64,000 nucleotides of DNA from Clostridia bacterium (GTDB taxonomy: Bacteria > Bacillota > Clostridia > Oscillospirales > CAG-272): NCBI GenBank assembly GCA_017456905.1, contig JAFTIL010000021.1, positions 1 through 64,000 of the forward strand, written 5' to 3'. This document shows positions 1 through 7,744 of the stretch, in pieces. Every line of letters begins with the position of its first letter. Position 1 is the stretch's first letter. The position numbers and the translations under genes are program-made. The notes under the pieces were generated by a model. The model saw only the letters and a program-made list of their open reading frames with translations. It was not told where the DNA came from and did no database searches.

Positions 1-45
1 AAGCACACTCTGCACAGAGAGTCTAAGTAATTGGGAGGAAATGAC

Positions 46-633
46 ATGACTGCTAGAAACACAAGCAGAAGACTTGCCCTCCTGGCGGCTGCTCTGTCTT
101 TACTGCTGCTCCTTTCCTTCGCTGTGATCCCCGGCTTTGCTGAGGATGCAACCGAGGCTGAGGGTACTGCGACCACCGAGGCTGTTACCGAAGCTGTCAC
201 CGACGCTGTGACTGAGGCTGACGGTACGACCGACGAAACGACCGCAGGTACAACTGCAGGTACGACCGCAGGCACGACCGCAGGTACGACCGCAGGTACG
301 ACCGCAGGTACAACTGCCGGCACGACCACCGGAACCACTGATGACGAGGGTATGTCCGACGAGGATGTTAAGCGCCTGGTGATCAATCTGGGTGTTGGTG
401 CTGTGATCCTGCTCGCCGCTGTTGCTCTCCTGATCGTCTTCCGCAAGAAGATCCCCGGCTTTGTAAAAGCCCTGAAGAGCGAGTGTGGTAAGGTCGTTTG
501 GTGCCCCAAGGACAAGCTGAAGAAGAACACTGTGGTGGTGCTTGTGACCATTCTCGTGATTGCCGCCGCCATCGCACTGATGGACCTTGCCTTCTCTGAG
601 GGTATCATCCTTCTGAGAAAGCTGTTCCAGTGA
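46..633 (+). CDS. secE: Preprotein translocase subunit SecE with a signal-peptide-like, TTAG-repeat N-terminal extension
   Basis: Small essential subunit of the SecYEG protein-export channel. The start is ATG 46 because GGGAGG lies 7 bases upstream; an in-frame TTG at 31 overlaps that ribosome binding site. The C-terminal part is ordinary SecE: a membrane segment (about 112-132), the amphipathic helix with 'ECGKVVWCP' (about 146-154), and a second membrane segment (161-183). Position directly before nusG and rplK confirms it. What is odd is the first 110 residues: a hydrophobic signal-peptide-like segment (10-32) ending 'GFA', then a Thr/Glu/Ala-rich stretch with about eight AGTT units (66-98). 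Bacterial SecE of this phylum is usually 60-80 residues. The extension would lie outside the cell if the first segment is exported. Family assignment is firm; the role of the extension is unknown. Confidence 0.93.
   Translation: MTARNTSRRLALLAAALSLLLLLSFAVIPGFAEDATEAEGTATTEAVTEAVTDAVTEADGTTDETTAGTTAGTTAGTTAGTTAGTTAGTTAGTTTGTTDDEGMSDEDVKRLVINLGVGAVILLAAVALLIVFRKKIPGFVKALKSECGKVVWCPKDKLKKNTVVVLVTILVIAAAIALMDLAFSEGIILLRKLFQ
241..336 (+). repeat. 12-bp tandem repeat inside secE
   Basis: About eight near-identical 12-base units of the form gcaggtacgacc, in frame, encoding Ala-Gly-Thr-Thr. The same AGTT linker recurs once or twice in the lipoprotein at 6380. Such units can change in number by slippage, so length variation between strains is expected. 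Confidence 0.85.
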
Positions 634-669
634 TCTGAGGCTCAGCGGTAGGACCGAGAGGGAAGTATC

Positions 670-1209
670 ATGAGCAACATCGATGAACTGAACGAAGGCC
701 TGCAATGGTATGTGGCGCATACTTATTCCGGCTATGAAAGCAAGGTTAAAGCAAACCTTGAAAAGATCGTAGAAAACCGCGGTCTCGGAAATTTGATTTT
801 CGATATCCGCATTCCCGTTGAGACGGTCATCGAAAAGAACGGTGCCGAGGAAAAGACCGTTGAGGTCAAGGTTTTCCCCTGCTACGTATTTATTAAGATG
901 ATCATGACGGGTGAGAGCTGGCACGCTGTGAGAAACATCACGGGTGTGACGGGCTTCGTAGGCCCCGGTTCCCGCCCCACGCCTCTTTCCGAAGAAGAGG
1001 TGGCTCGACTGAACTTCGAAGAGGTCAAGGTGCATCTCAACTTTGCCGAGGGCGACGAGGTACAGATCGTCAGCGGTATGTTCGAGGGCTACCAGGGTGT
1101 GATCCAGTCCATCTCCGAAGATCTTCGGAAGGTTACGGTGCTCGTTAAGCGCGGTCGCCGTGATATCCCTGTTGAGCTTGACAGCTCTGACATCAAGCTC
1201 GCGAAATAA
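670..1209 (+). CDS. nusG: Transcription termination/antitermination factor NusG
   Basis: NusG binds RNA polymerase and influences pausing, termination and coupling to the ribosome. The 179-residue length is normal. The N-terminal NGN domain is visible from 'QWYVAHTYSGYE' (12-23) through 'PCYVFIKM' and 'GVTGFVG', and the C-terminal KOW motif spans about 124-150 ('EGDEVQIVSGMFEGYQG'). It follows secE by 36 bases, the standard order. ATG 670 is preceded by GAGAGGGAAG. No oddities seen. Confidence 0.98.
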   Translation: MSNIDELNEGLQWYVAHTYSGYESKVKANLEKIVENRGLGNLIFDIRIPVETVIEKNGAEEKTVEVKVFPCYVFIKMIMTGESWHAVRNITGVTGFVGPGSRPTPLSEEEVARLNFEEVKVHLNFAEGDEVQIVSGMFEGYQGVIQSISEDLRKVTVLVKRGRRDIPVELDSSDIKLAK

Positions 1210-1211
1210 TC

Positions 1212-1334
1212 GAAGCTTTTGCGCTTCAACGGCGTCAACCGTCAAAACTGACATTTTATAACGGCGATGCGACACCATTAAGGCATCGCCCGTGGGAGGG
1301 AGAAAATATCGCCTTTGGCAAATCTCCCGCACAA
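1212..1334 (+). promoter_or_regulatory. Structured nusG-rplK intergenic leader
   Basis: Three inverted repeats fill the gap: GAAGC/GCTTC (1212-1227), a perfect 8-bp stem GGCGATGC/GCATCGCC (1263-1290), and GGGAG/CTCCC (1294-1328) closing just upstream of the rplK ribosome binding site at 1346. None is followed by a T-run. The placement suits an mRNA leader bound by ribosomal protein L1 or a processing site, but that function is inferred from position only. Confidence 0.4.
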
Positions 1335-1359
1335 GTACCACAAATGGAGGAATTCAATT

Positions 1360-1785
1360 ATGGCAAAGAAAATTATGGGTTATATCAAGCTCCAGCTTCC
1401 TGCCGGTAAGGCAACCCCTCAGCCTCCCGTAGGTCCCGCTCTGGGTCAGTACGGTGTGGCTATCCCCGTATTCACCAAGGAATTCAACGAGCGCACCAAG
1501 AATGACATCGGTCTCATCATCCCCGTTGTCATCACTGTGTACGCTGACCGTTCCTTCACCTTCATCACCAAGACTCCTCCCGCTCCCGTTCTGATCAAGA
1601 AGGCTGCCGGTATCGAGACTGCTTCCGACAAGCCCAACAAGACTAAGGTAGCAAGCATCACCAAGGAGCAGGTGAAGAAGATCGCAGAGACCAAGATGCC
1701 CGACCTGAACGCCGGTTCCCTCGAGGCTGCCATGAGCATGATCGCAGGTACCGCCCGCTCTATGGGTATCACCGTGGTAGACTAA
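1360..1785 (+). CDS. rplK: 50S ribosomal protein L11
   Basis: L11 forms part of the GTPase-associated centre of the large subunit. The 141-residue product from ATG 1360 has the diagnostic '[19 protein letters not shown]' and '[13 protein letters not shown]' segments, and 'GTARSMGI' near the end. ATG 1360 is chosen over the in-frame ATG 1315 because GGAGG sits at 1346-1350 and the shorter protein matches the family length. It is followed 17 bases later by rplA. Confidence 0.98.
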   Translation: MAKKIMGYIKLQLPAGKATPQPPVGPALGQYGVAIPVFTKEFNERTKNDIGLIIPVVITVYADRSFTFITKTPPAPVLIKKAAGIETASDKPNKTKVASITKEQVKKIAETKMPDLNAGSLEAAMSMIAGTARSMGITVVD

Positions 1786-1802
1786 TTCGGAGGTGTACGG
1801 AA

Positions 1803-2498
1803 ATGGCTAAAGTAGGTAAGAAGTATTCCGACAGCGCAAAGCTGATCGACAAGAGCAAAATGTATGATCCCGCCGAGGCTCTGGCTCTGGTTTGCCAGAC
1901 TTCCAAGGCAAAGTTCGATGAGACCATCGAGATTCACATCCGTCTGGGTGTTGACTCCCGTCACGCTGACCAGCAGGTCCGTGGTGCAGTCGTTCTGCCC
2001 AACGGTACCGGTAAGACCGTGAAGATCCTGGTATTCGCTAAGGGCGATAACATCGCTAAGGCTCAGGAGGCAGGTGCAGATTACGTCGGTGGCGTTGAGT
2101 ACGCCGAGAAGATCCAGAAGGAAAACTGGTTCGACTTTGACGTTGTCATCGCTTCTCCCGATATGATGGGTACCATCGGTCGTCTGGGTAAGGTTCTGGG
2201 TCCCAAGGGTCTGATGCCCTCTCCTAAGGCCGGCACCGTCACTCCTGACGTTGCAAAGGCTGTTCGCGAGGCTAAGGCCGGTAAGATCGAGTACCGTCTC
2301 GATAAGACCAACATCATCCACTGCCCCATCGGAAAGGCATCCTTCGGTGCCGAGAAGCTCCAGGCTAACTTCGACACCCTGGTCGGCGCTGTCATTAAGG
2401 CAAAGCCCGCCGCTGCCAAGGGTCAGTATATCAAGTCCTGCGTGATCGCTTCCACCATGGGCCCCGGCATCAAGGTCAACCAGTCCAAGCTGGGCTGA
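1803..2498 (+). CDS. rplA: 50S ribosomal protein L1
   Basis: L1 binds 23S rRNA at the L1 stalk and in many bacteria represses its own operon by binding the mRNA leader. The 231-residue protein shows '[18 protein letters not shown]', '[12 protein letters not shown]', and '[21 protein letters not shown]'. GGAGG precedes the ATG. It is the last gene of the unit: a strong terminator follows within 30 bases, so rplJ and rplL are not adjacent here. Confidence 0.98.
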   Translation: MAKVGKKYSDSAKLIDKSKMYDPAEALALVCQTSKAKFDETIEIHIRLGVDSRHADQQVRGAVVLPNGTGKTVKILVFAKGDNIAKAQEAGADYVGGVEYAEKIQKENWFDFDVVIASPDMMGTIGRLGKVLGPKGLMPSPKAGTVTPDVAKAVREAKAGKIEYRLDKTNIIHCPIGKASFGAEKLQANFDTLVGAVIKAKPAAAKGQYIKSCVIASTMGPGIKVNQSKLG

Positions 2499-2524
2499 TT
2501 TGAGCCGAGGAAAAATTGATAAAA

Positions 2525-2555
2525 AACACGCCGAGTTTTCTCGGCGTGTTTTTTT
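2525..2555 (+). terminator. Rho-independent terminator after rplA
   Basis: Perfect 11-bp stem AACACGCCGAG/CTCGGCGTGTT with a TTTT loop, followed by seven T. It ends the secE-nusG-rplK-rplA unit; on the other strand it also lies right after the stop of the converging gene. Confidence 0.95.
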
Positions 2556-2556
2556 G

Positions 2557-3372
2557 TCAGTCAGAAAGTGCGGCCCGCCGCCCTTGGATATGACGTGTTA
2601 TATAGCAAGGAAGATAGGGCAGAGCGTGGATGAAAAGATAAAGAAGATAGACGAGGATCACCGAGAACCAGTCGGGCGTGGCCTTGCCGATAGGGGCAAA
2701 GAAAAAGGAACTGAGCTTAAAGAACATATAGTCAGAGCCGATCTTGGAGAAATTTACCAAATTGGCCACCACCGAAACCCCGAGAGCGGGGATGGCAGGC
2801 AGAAGCAGGTCTCCGACGGTGAGGGCATTTTTATAGGAATGATAACCCGATCTCAGCATGACCAGCGCGCAAAAAACCATGACTCCATGGTAAAGGAAGG
2901 TGTGAAAGCCTGCAAAGGAGATGCAGGAATAATTGCCAAGGATAGTGGCGGGATAAATGAAATTGATGCCGCCGCCCAAAAGACCCAGGGAGCAAACGTA
3001 GCCACAGCCCATATAGCGGACCTTGCCTTTCCCAAAGATGGCAAAGGGCATGGCGTACATAAAGATACTGCAGGGATAAAGAGGGAGGATGCCGCCCCAT
3101 TCAAAGCTGACGGTGGCACCCGAAACGGTTTCCCAGATGATCTTGACTACCTCCAGGATCACGATGGCGGCCCACAGGATACCGAAGGTGATACGGATGG
3201 TTTTCTCGCTTTTCTTGGACAGAAGCAGACCGAGACCTATGACGGCGGCCAGTACCACGGCGGCAAAGATCAAATGAAGGGGGGTAAACATGGTGCCCGC
3301 AATATCCTCAGCGGGCGGGAGGAAGTCTTTATGTGTAAAGAAATTTTTCAAAAGCTCGGACAAGGTGTGCAT
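2557..3372 (-). CDS. YwaF/TMEM164-like integral membrane protein
   Basis: A 271-residue polytopic membrane protein with about six to seven hydrophobic segments. The 'LPLYPCSIFMY' motif (about 125-135), 'FHTFLYHGVM' and the spacing of segments match the bacterial YwaF-like family (also called TIGR02206), relatives of eukaryotic TMEM164. No biochemical role is established for the bacterial members. AGGAGA precedes the ATG at 3372. It stands alone, converging with rplA. Confidence 0.75.
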   Translation of the reverse strand: MHTLSELLKNFFTHKDFLPPAEDIAGTMFTPLHLIFAAVVLAAVIGLGLLLSKKSEKTIRITFGILWAAIVILEVVKIIWETVSGATVSFEWGGILPLYPCSIFMYAMPFAIFGKGKVRYMGCGYVCSLGLLGGGINFIYPATILGNYSCISFAGFHTFLYHGVMVFCALVMLRSGYHSYKNALTVGDLLLPAIPALGVSVVANLVNFSKIGSDYMFFKLSSFFFAPIGKATPDWFSVILVYLLYLFIHALPYLPCYITRHIQGRRAALSD

Positions 3373-3500
3373 AATGGGTCTCCTTGCAGGTTGTAAATAG
3401 TGGCCGATGAGCCACCTTGTCCATTATACACGGGCCTTTTTTAAAAATCAAGGGGGCTTGGGGAGATTTCATAATTCTTAAGAATTATGGATATAACGTA

Positions 3501-3538
3501 AAAAACGGAATGTCTCTTGGTGAGGCATTCCGTTTTTG
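3501..3538 (-). terminator. Terminator after the CNNM-family gene
   Basis: Stem AAAAACGGAATG/CATTCCGTTTTT with a 13-base loop, just past the stop codon at 3544; on the minus strand the stem runs into a T-tract. It could act in both directions. Confidence 0.85.
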
Positions 3539-3543
3539 TGTTA

Positions 3544-4884
3544 TCAGATGGCAGACTTGGCTTCTTCCTCGTCCTTATCTTTGTCTTTTTCCTTCTTGTC
3601 GTCCTTGTCCTTCTTCTTTCCGTCTTCTTCCTCGTCATCGATCTCGTTGACAATGACGCGGATGTAGGTGGGACGGTGATCGTCGGTCTCGGTGACCTGG
3701 ATATCCAGATGCTCGAAGGAGAAGCTGTCGCCAATGACGGGAAGCTTATCCAGCTCTTCCATCAGCCAACCGCTGACCGAGGTGGCGCTTTCGGATTCAA
3801 TATCCACGTCAAACTCGTCGCAGAAGGTGTTGATACCCGTGTTGCAGTCTACGCGGTAGGTGGTCTCGTCCAGTTGAACGATCTCCTCCACAACCTCGTC
3901 GTGCTCATCCCAAATGTCGCCTACCAGCTCTTCCAGGATGTCCTCCATGGTGACGATACCCAGGGTGCCGCCGTATTCGTCCAGCACCACGGCAATGTGG
4001 GATTTATTGGTCTGCAGGAGCTTCAGAAGCTCGTTGATCTTTTCGGTTTTGTGGATGTAAACGGGCGGGGTGATGATGGTCTCAAGGTCTTCTTCAATGA
4101 TACCATCCTTGGTGTAGAAATCCTTCAGATGGATGACGCCCGTGATCTTGTCAATGCTATCCTCGTAGACAAGCAGACGGGAGAAACGAGTCTCTGCAAA
4201 GAGCTCGGCCACTTCTTCCTTGGTGGCGTTGCGGGGAACACCCTCCAAGTCAACGCGGTGGGTAAGGATATCCTCGGCTTTACGCTCGGTAAACTCAATG
4301 GCGTTACGGAGGAGATCGCCCTCGTCGTTATCGATGCTGCCCTCCTGTTCGACCTCGTCCACGATCATGAGCAGCTCCTCCTGGGAGGTCTTGGCATCCT
4401 CGTCCTTGTGGAAAATCTTGTTGACCAGCTTTTGCCATAGGTTGAACAGGAAGCTGATGGGGGTGAGGATCCAGATGATGAACTGGATGATGGGGGCGGA
4501 GAACATGGCAAATTGCTCGGGGCGGTTCTTGGCGGCGGTTTTGGGGGTGATCTCACCGATGAGCAGTACCACAACGGTGATCACGGCGGTGGACACGGTA
4601 GAGCCGAGCTCATCATCCTTCAAAAGGCCGATGAACACGATGGTGCCGAGAGAGGCGAGCAGGATGTTGACGATGTTGTTGCCGATGAGAATGGAGGAGA
4701 GCAGCTTGTCATATTTCTCTGACAGCTTGACAGCCAAAGTTGCCCGCTTGTTGCCCTTTTCGGCCAGGGTCTTGAGTCGTGTCTTGCTCATGGTGGAAAA
4801 GGCGGTCTCGGTGGCCGAGAAGTAGGCTGACATGATGAGACAGACCGCCATGACAATAAAATGAGGTATATAATCGGTTAACAT
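3544..4884 (-). CDS. CNNM/HlyC-CorC family transporter (DUF21 plus CBS domains)
   Basis: 446 residues. The N-terminal DUF21 membrane domain (about 1-190) starts '[13 protein letters not shown]', typical of the family; a CBS pair follows (about 205-330, with 'GVIHLKDF' and '[18 protein letters not shown]') and then a CorC_HlyC domain (about 340-425). Family members handle divalent metals, most often Mg2+ or Co2+ efflux; the older name 'hemolysin' is misleading. The last 20 residues are an Asp/Glu/Lys-rich tail. AAGGAG lies about 12 bases upstream. Its leader carries a Cys-rich small ORF and an attenuator (4982-5175), so expression is probably tied to leader translation. Substrate not determinable from sequence. 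Confidence 0.9.
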   Translation of the reverse strand: MLTDYIPHFIVMAVCLIMSAYFSATETAFSTMSKTRLKTLAEKGNKRATLAVKLSEKYDKLLSSILIGNNIVNILLASLGTIVFIGLLKDDELGSTVSTAVITVVVLLIGEITPKTAAKNRPEQFAMFSAPIIQFIIWILTPISFLFNLWQKLVNKIFHKDEDAKTSQEELLMIVDEVEQEGSIDNDEGDLLRNAIEFTERKAEDILTHRVDLEGVPRNATKEEVAELFAETRFSRLLVYEDSIDKITGVIHLKDFYTKDGIIEEDLETIITPPVYIHKTEKINELLKLLQTNKSHIAVVLDEYGGTLGIVTMEDILEELVGDIWDEHDEVVEEIVQLDETTYRVDCNTGINTFCDEFDVDIESESATSVSGWLMEELDKLPVIGDSFSFEHLDIQVTETDDHRPTYIRVIVNEIDDEEEDGKKKDKDDKKEKDKDKDEEEAKSAI

Positions 4885-4933
4885 TTTTTATAAAAGCTCC
4901 TTGTGATGATGTAAAAAAGTAAAGGTGTGTTTA

Positions 4934-4983
4934 GGCCGTTCTTCGGCCGATGATCTCGGGTCCTGCGTCCGAAAAACGACGCA
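4934..4983 (-). promoter_or_regulatory. Two hairpins in the CNNM-gene leader
   Basis: TGCGTC/GACGCA (4964-4983) and GGCCG/CGGCC (4934-4948), lying between the attenuator and the coding start. They may be alternative partners for the attenuator arms; unproven. Confidence 0.4.
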
Positions 4984-5023
4984 AAAAGGCCTACCTGTTC
5001 CGTCCATAGCAAAACAGGCACGC
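4982..5023 (-). terminator. Attenuator-type terminator overlapping the leader peptide's stop codon
   Basis: Read on the minus strand, CCTGTT (5018-5013) pairs with AACAGG (4999-4994), extended by a G-U, an A-U and, after one mismatch, two more pairs, and then runs into CTTTTTG. The TAG stop of the 37-codon leader ORF lies in the downstream arm, so a ribosome reaching the stop would block the hairpin. Confidence 0.6.
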
Positions 5024-5104
5024 CCGACTCATATGAATATAAGGGCATACGCACACGCAATTACAGTTTCCGTCACTATCGGTTTTACTGCCGCTACTGT
5101 CCAT
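4991..5104 (-). CDS. Putative Cys-rich leader peptide (37 aa)
   Basis: ATG 5104 to TAG 4991 encodes a 37-residue peptide beginning MDSSGSKTDSDG and continuing NCNCVCVC, with two more Cys near the end (six in all). A GAAAGGAG lies upstream but 14 bases away, longer than ideal. It sits between a near-perfect promoter (5147-5175) and the attenuator whose 3' arm contains its stop codon. Four Cys codons in seven suggest ribosome stalling sensitive to charged tRNA-Cys, or a thiol/metal-sensing peptide. I do not recognise the peptide; translation is an inference. Confidence 0.5.
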   Translation of the reverse strand: MDSSGSKTDSDGNCNCVCVCPYIHMSRACLFCYGRNR

Positions 5105-5146
5105 GATTTCGGTACCAACTCCTTTCAAAGTAATGCAATTATCCCT

Positions 5147-5175
5147 ATTATATAGGAACATGGCCGTAAAGTCAA
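5147..5175 (-). promoter_or_regulatory. SigA-type promoter for the leader peptide/CNNM gene
   Basis: TTGACT (5175-5170), 17-base spacer, TATAAT (5152-5147) on the minus strand. The transcript would start near 5140 and carry a leader of about 255 bases. Confidence 0.85.
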
Positions 5176-5314
5176 CAGAAAACGCGGTTTATTCACAATA
5201 AAGTAACGCTTTGTTTTCAAAATATTCTTCCCGCGTGGCTGTTTTGAGCCTTCGCAAAAGTTTGGGGTGAAGAAATGCTCGCCGAACGTTCAGAGGTAGA
5301 GCTTGCAGAGGGCC

Positions 5315-6136
5315 CTATAGTTTTGGCTTGATGCTGATCTCCCCGCCCCGTAAAACCTCGGCAGTGCCGTTGTCAAGCGCCAAAATGAGGCCATAATCCT
5401 CGTCTACCCCCATGACGATGCCCTCCATGCTGTCGGGGGGAAGAGGCTCGCTGTCAGCAGGGAAGTGACGGGTGCAGATCACTCGTTCTCCTGTAAAGCA
5501 AAGCCTTTTTCTGTAAGAGGCAAGGCAGTTCGCGGCTTTTTCGGGAGACACCGACTCCATGAAGCGTTGTACGATACAGGCACAGAGGCGGGATTGATCC
5601 ACGGGCGGGTCGTTATCTCCCAGTACTGCTCCTGCAGGATTTCGCAAACCCTTGGGAAAGTCGCGGGTGGTGATATTGATACCGATGCCCACCATGATAT
5701 GGTGTCCTCCCGCAAAGGTTACCGCCTCGGTGAGAATACCGCACACCTTTTTGCCTTCCAAATAAAGATCATTAACCCATTTGACAGACACCTCCTTGCC
5801 GCAGACCTGGGAGATGGCTTCGGCGGTCGCCACAGCGGCAACAGGCGTTACCGATGTCAGACGCTCAAGAGGAGCCGAGCTGTCAAAAACCAGAGTCATG
5901 TAAAGACCGCTCCCTTGAGGAGAGTGGAAGGAACGACCCAACCGTCCCCGCCCGTCCGTTTGCTGATGAGCGACCACGAGGTGGGGCGCGCTGATACCTT
6001 GCTGCAGATGACGGCGCGCTTGCGTGTTGGTGGAGTCAATGGTATCGTAGACGAACACGGCCATGTCGGCAAGCGAAGGCGGCAAAAGGGCCTTGATGTG
6101 TTCAACAGAGGGAAGCAACTGGGTGGGATAGGTCAT
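5315..6136 (-). CDS. birA: Biotin--[acetyl-CoA-carboxylase] ligase (no DNA-binding domain)
   Basis: Attaches biotin, via biotinyl-5'-AMP, to a lysine of biotin carrier proteins. 273 residues; the 'GRGRLGRSF' biotin/AMP loop is at 62-70, 'KWVNDLYLEGKKVCGILTE' at 119-137, and a small C-terminal SH3-like domain follows. There is no N-terminal winged helix, so this is the monofunctional form without BirA-type repressor activity. AAGGAGA precedes ATG 6136. Single gene, transcribed away from the next one. Confidence 0.93.
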   Translation of the reverse strand: MTYPTQLLPSVEHIKALLPPSLADMAVFVYDTIDSTNTQARRHLQQGISAPHLVVAHQQTDGRGRLGRSFHSPQGSGLYMTLVFDSSAPLERLTSVTPVAAVATAEAISQVCGKEVSVKWVNDLYLEGKKVCGILTEAVTFAGGHHIMVGIGINITTRDFPKGLRNPAGAVLGDNDPPVDQSRLCACIVQRFMESVSPEKAANCLASYRKRLCFTGERVICTRHFPADSEPLPPDSMEGIVMGVDEDYGLILALDNGTAEVLRGGEISIKPKL

Positions 6137-6279
6137 ATGGGTCTCCTTCGGGGGATTTCTTCTCTATCATGATACCATTTTACCCCCTTGATTTCGTGAA
6201 CGCACTGTAAATATTCGGCACAGAGGCAAAGTAAAATCGAAAAATAACTGAATGTTCTGTGAATTTATGTCCAAACCTC

Positions 6280-6308
6280 TTGATTTTTCACAGAAAAAAG
6301 TGTATGAT
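6280..6308 (+). promoter_or_regulatory. Promoter for the FKBP-like lipoprotein
   Basis: TTGATT, 17-base spacer, TATGAT at 6303-6308, about 70 bases before the start codon at 6380. Confidence 0.7.
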
Positions 6309-6379
6309 ATATCATGTTATCAATCATCCGATCGCAGAGATACGCGGTCGGTCATTTTAATGAAATCGGAGATATATCC

Positions 6380-7693
6380 ATGAAAAAAAGCAAGCTTTTA
6401 TTGATCCTGGCCGCCGCTCTTCTGTGCTTGGCCGTTTTCGTTTCCTGCAGTAACGCAGGCGACCCCCAAGGTACGGGCGATGGCACCTCTGTTGACGGTA
6501 CGGGCGAGGCCGGCACTACCGACGGTAGCACCGCAGGCACCACAGCGGGTACCACCGCTGATACCGAAGCCACGACCCAGATGCCCCGCTACGATTATTT
6601 CGAGGCCGAGGTAGGTCCTGATGTGACCCTCGATCAATCTATATACAAGAACATGAGCCTTAAGCTCTCCCCTGATCTGCTGATCACCGACGAGCAGGTG
6701 CAGAATTATCTGCAGTACCTGATCTTCCAGGAGCGTACGGCTGTCAACGGCGAGACCAAAGTCTACGACCAGGCCCTGAAGCTGGGCGATACCGCTTATA
6801 TCTATTACAGAGGCACCGTGGACGGCAAGGAGTTTGACGGTGGCTCCAATATGGAGGACAAGTCCCCCTACGGTCTGGGTCTGGGCTCGGGCTCTTTTAT
6901 TCCCGGCTTTGAGGCAGGCCTTGTGGGTGTCATCCCCAACCAGACCTCCAAGGATAACCCCGCCGAGGTCCACGTCACCTTCCCCGAGGGCTACAACGAT
7001 GAGCTGGGCGGTAAGGATGCTATCTTCTACGTGGTGGTAGAGTACGCCGTGCAGTACACCCTGCCTGAGTATAACCGTGAGTTCGTTGAGAAGGAATTGG
7101 GCTACAAGTCCGAAAAGGTCCATGTGACCGACCAGTCCTTCCTGGATGAGTTTGAGGACGAATACCTCAAGTCCTATCTGGAGAAGCAGAACGAGGAGTA
7201 CGTGGAGTCTGCCAAGACCGACGCTCTGTGGACCTATCTGACCGACACCGCCGTGTGTAAGAACCTGCCCCAGATGGAGTTGGACTACTATATCACCTCT
7301 TACAAAAACGAGCTGCAATCTGCCTACGACTATTATAAGTCCACTTACGGAGAGCAGTTCACCTCCGTGTATCCTTCGATCAACGAGTTCGCTGTCTATT
7401 ATATGGGCTTCGAAAAGGGAACTGACTGGGAAGCTGAGGTCAACAAGATGGCTGAGTTGATGGTCAAGAAGGATATGCTGATCCACGCCATCGCTGAATG
7501 GGAGAACATGGAGACCGTCACAGACGAAGAGCTGGAGAAAGAGATCGAATACTGGATCGAATACTACGGCGGCTACGTTACCAAGGACGATATTCTGAAG
7601 AATATCGGAGAGGCCTATCTCCGCGAGTCTGCCTTTGCTGTGAAGATGTACGACTACCTCATCGGCAACTGCACCTTTGAGTACGCAGAATAA
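6380..7693 (+). CDS. Secreted FKBP/trigger-factor-like peptidyl-prolyl isomerase lipoprotein
   Basis: A 437-residue predicted lipoprotein: signal segment with lipobox 'FVSC' near residue 23, then a Gly/Thr-rich linker containing the same TTAGTT units as SecE. An FKBP-type domain follows (about 120-230, 'GDTAYIYYRGTVDGKEFDGG', 'GSGSFIPGFEAGLVG') and then a long charged helical region (about 240-435) resembling the C-terminal chaperone part of trigger factor. The likely job is folding exported proteins outside the membrane, as PrsA does in Bacillus. ATG 6380 is chosen over an in-frame ATG at 6314 because GGAG lies 8 bases before it and the signal peptide then begins correctly. Single gene with its own promoter and terminator. 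Confidence 0.82.
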   Translation: MKKSKLLLILAAALLCLAVFVSCSNAGDPQGTGDGTSVDGTGEAGTTDGSTAGTTAGTTADTEATTQMPRYDYFEAEVGPDVTLDQSIYKNMSLKLSPDLLITDEQVQNYLQYLIFQERTAVNGETKVYDQALKLGDTAYIYYRGTVDGKEFDGGSNMEDKSPYGLGLGSGSFIPGFEAGLVGVIPNQTSKDNPAEVHVTFPEGYNDELGGKDAIFYVVVEYAVQYTLPEYNREFVEKELGYKSEKVHVTDQSFLDEFEDEYLKSYLEKQNEEYVESAKTDALWTYLTDTAVCKNLPQMELDYYITSYKNELQSAYDYYKSTYGEQFTSVYPSINEFAVYYMGFEKGTDWEAEVNKMAELMVKKDMLIHAIAEWENMETVTDEELEKEIEYWIEYYGGYVTKDDILKNIGEAYLRESAFAVKMYDYLIGNCTFEYAE

Positions 7694-7710
7694 TGAAGTG
7701 AAGTAAAAAC

Positions 7711-7742
7711 AAAAATCCCTTCGCAGTGCGAAGGGATTTTTA
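7711..7742 (+). terminator. Bidirectional terminator between converging genes
   Basis: Stem AATCCCTTCGC/GCGAAGGGATT with a 3-base loop, A-run on one side and T-run on the other, between the stops of the lipoprotein (7693) and lysA (7745). Confidence 0.92.
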
Positions 7743-7744
7743 TA

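Noticed and set aside
241..336. Possible CRISPR array
   Set aside because: Units are 12 bases with no spacers and are in frame with secE.
100..1341. 413-codon minus-strand frame across secE, nusG and rplK
   Set aside because: Antisense shadow of three firmly identified genes; low-complexity Cys/Gly repeats come from the AGTT array.
2500..3396. 298-codon plus-strand frame after rplA
   Set aside because: Begins in the rplA terminator and is antisense to a clear membrane protein with a good ribosome binding site; charged, featureless translation.
5176..5314. Copy of the intergenic repeat after birA
   Set aside because: Only short matches ('aaaagtttggggtgaag', 'gagggccct'); neither hairpin nor palindrome is complete. 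At most a worn remnant.
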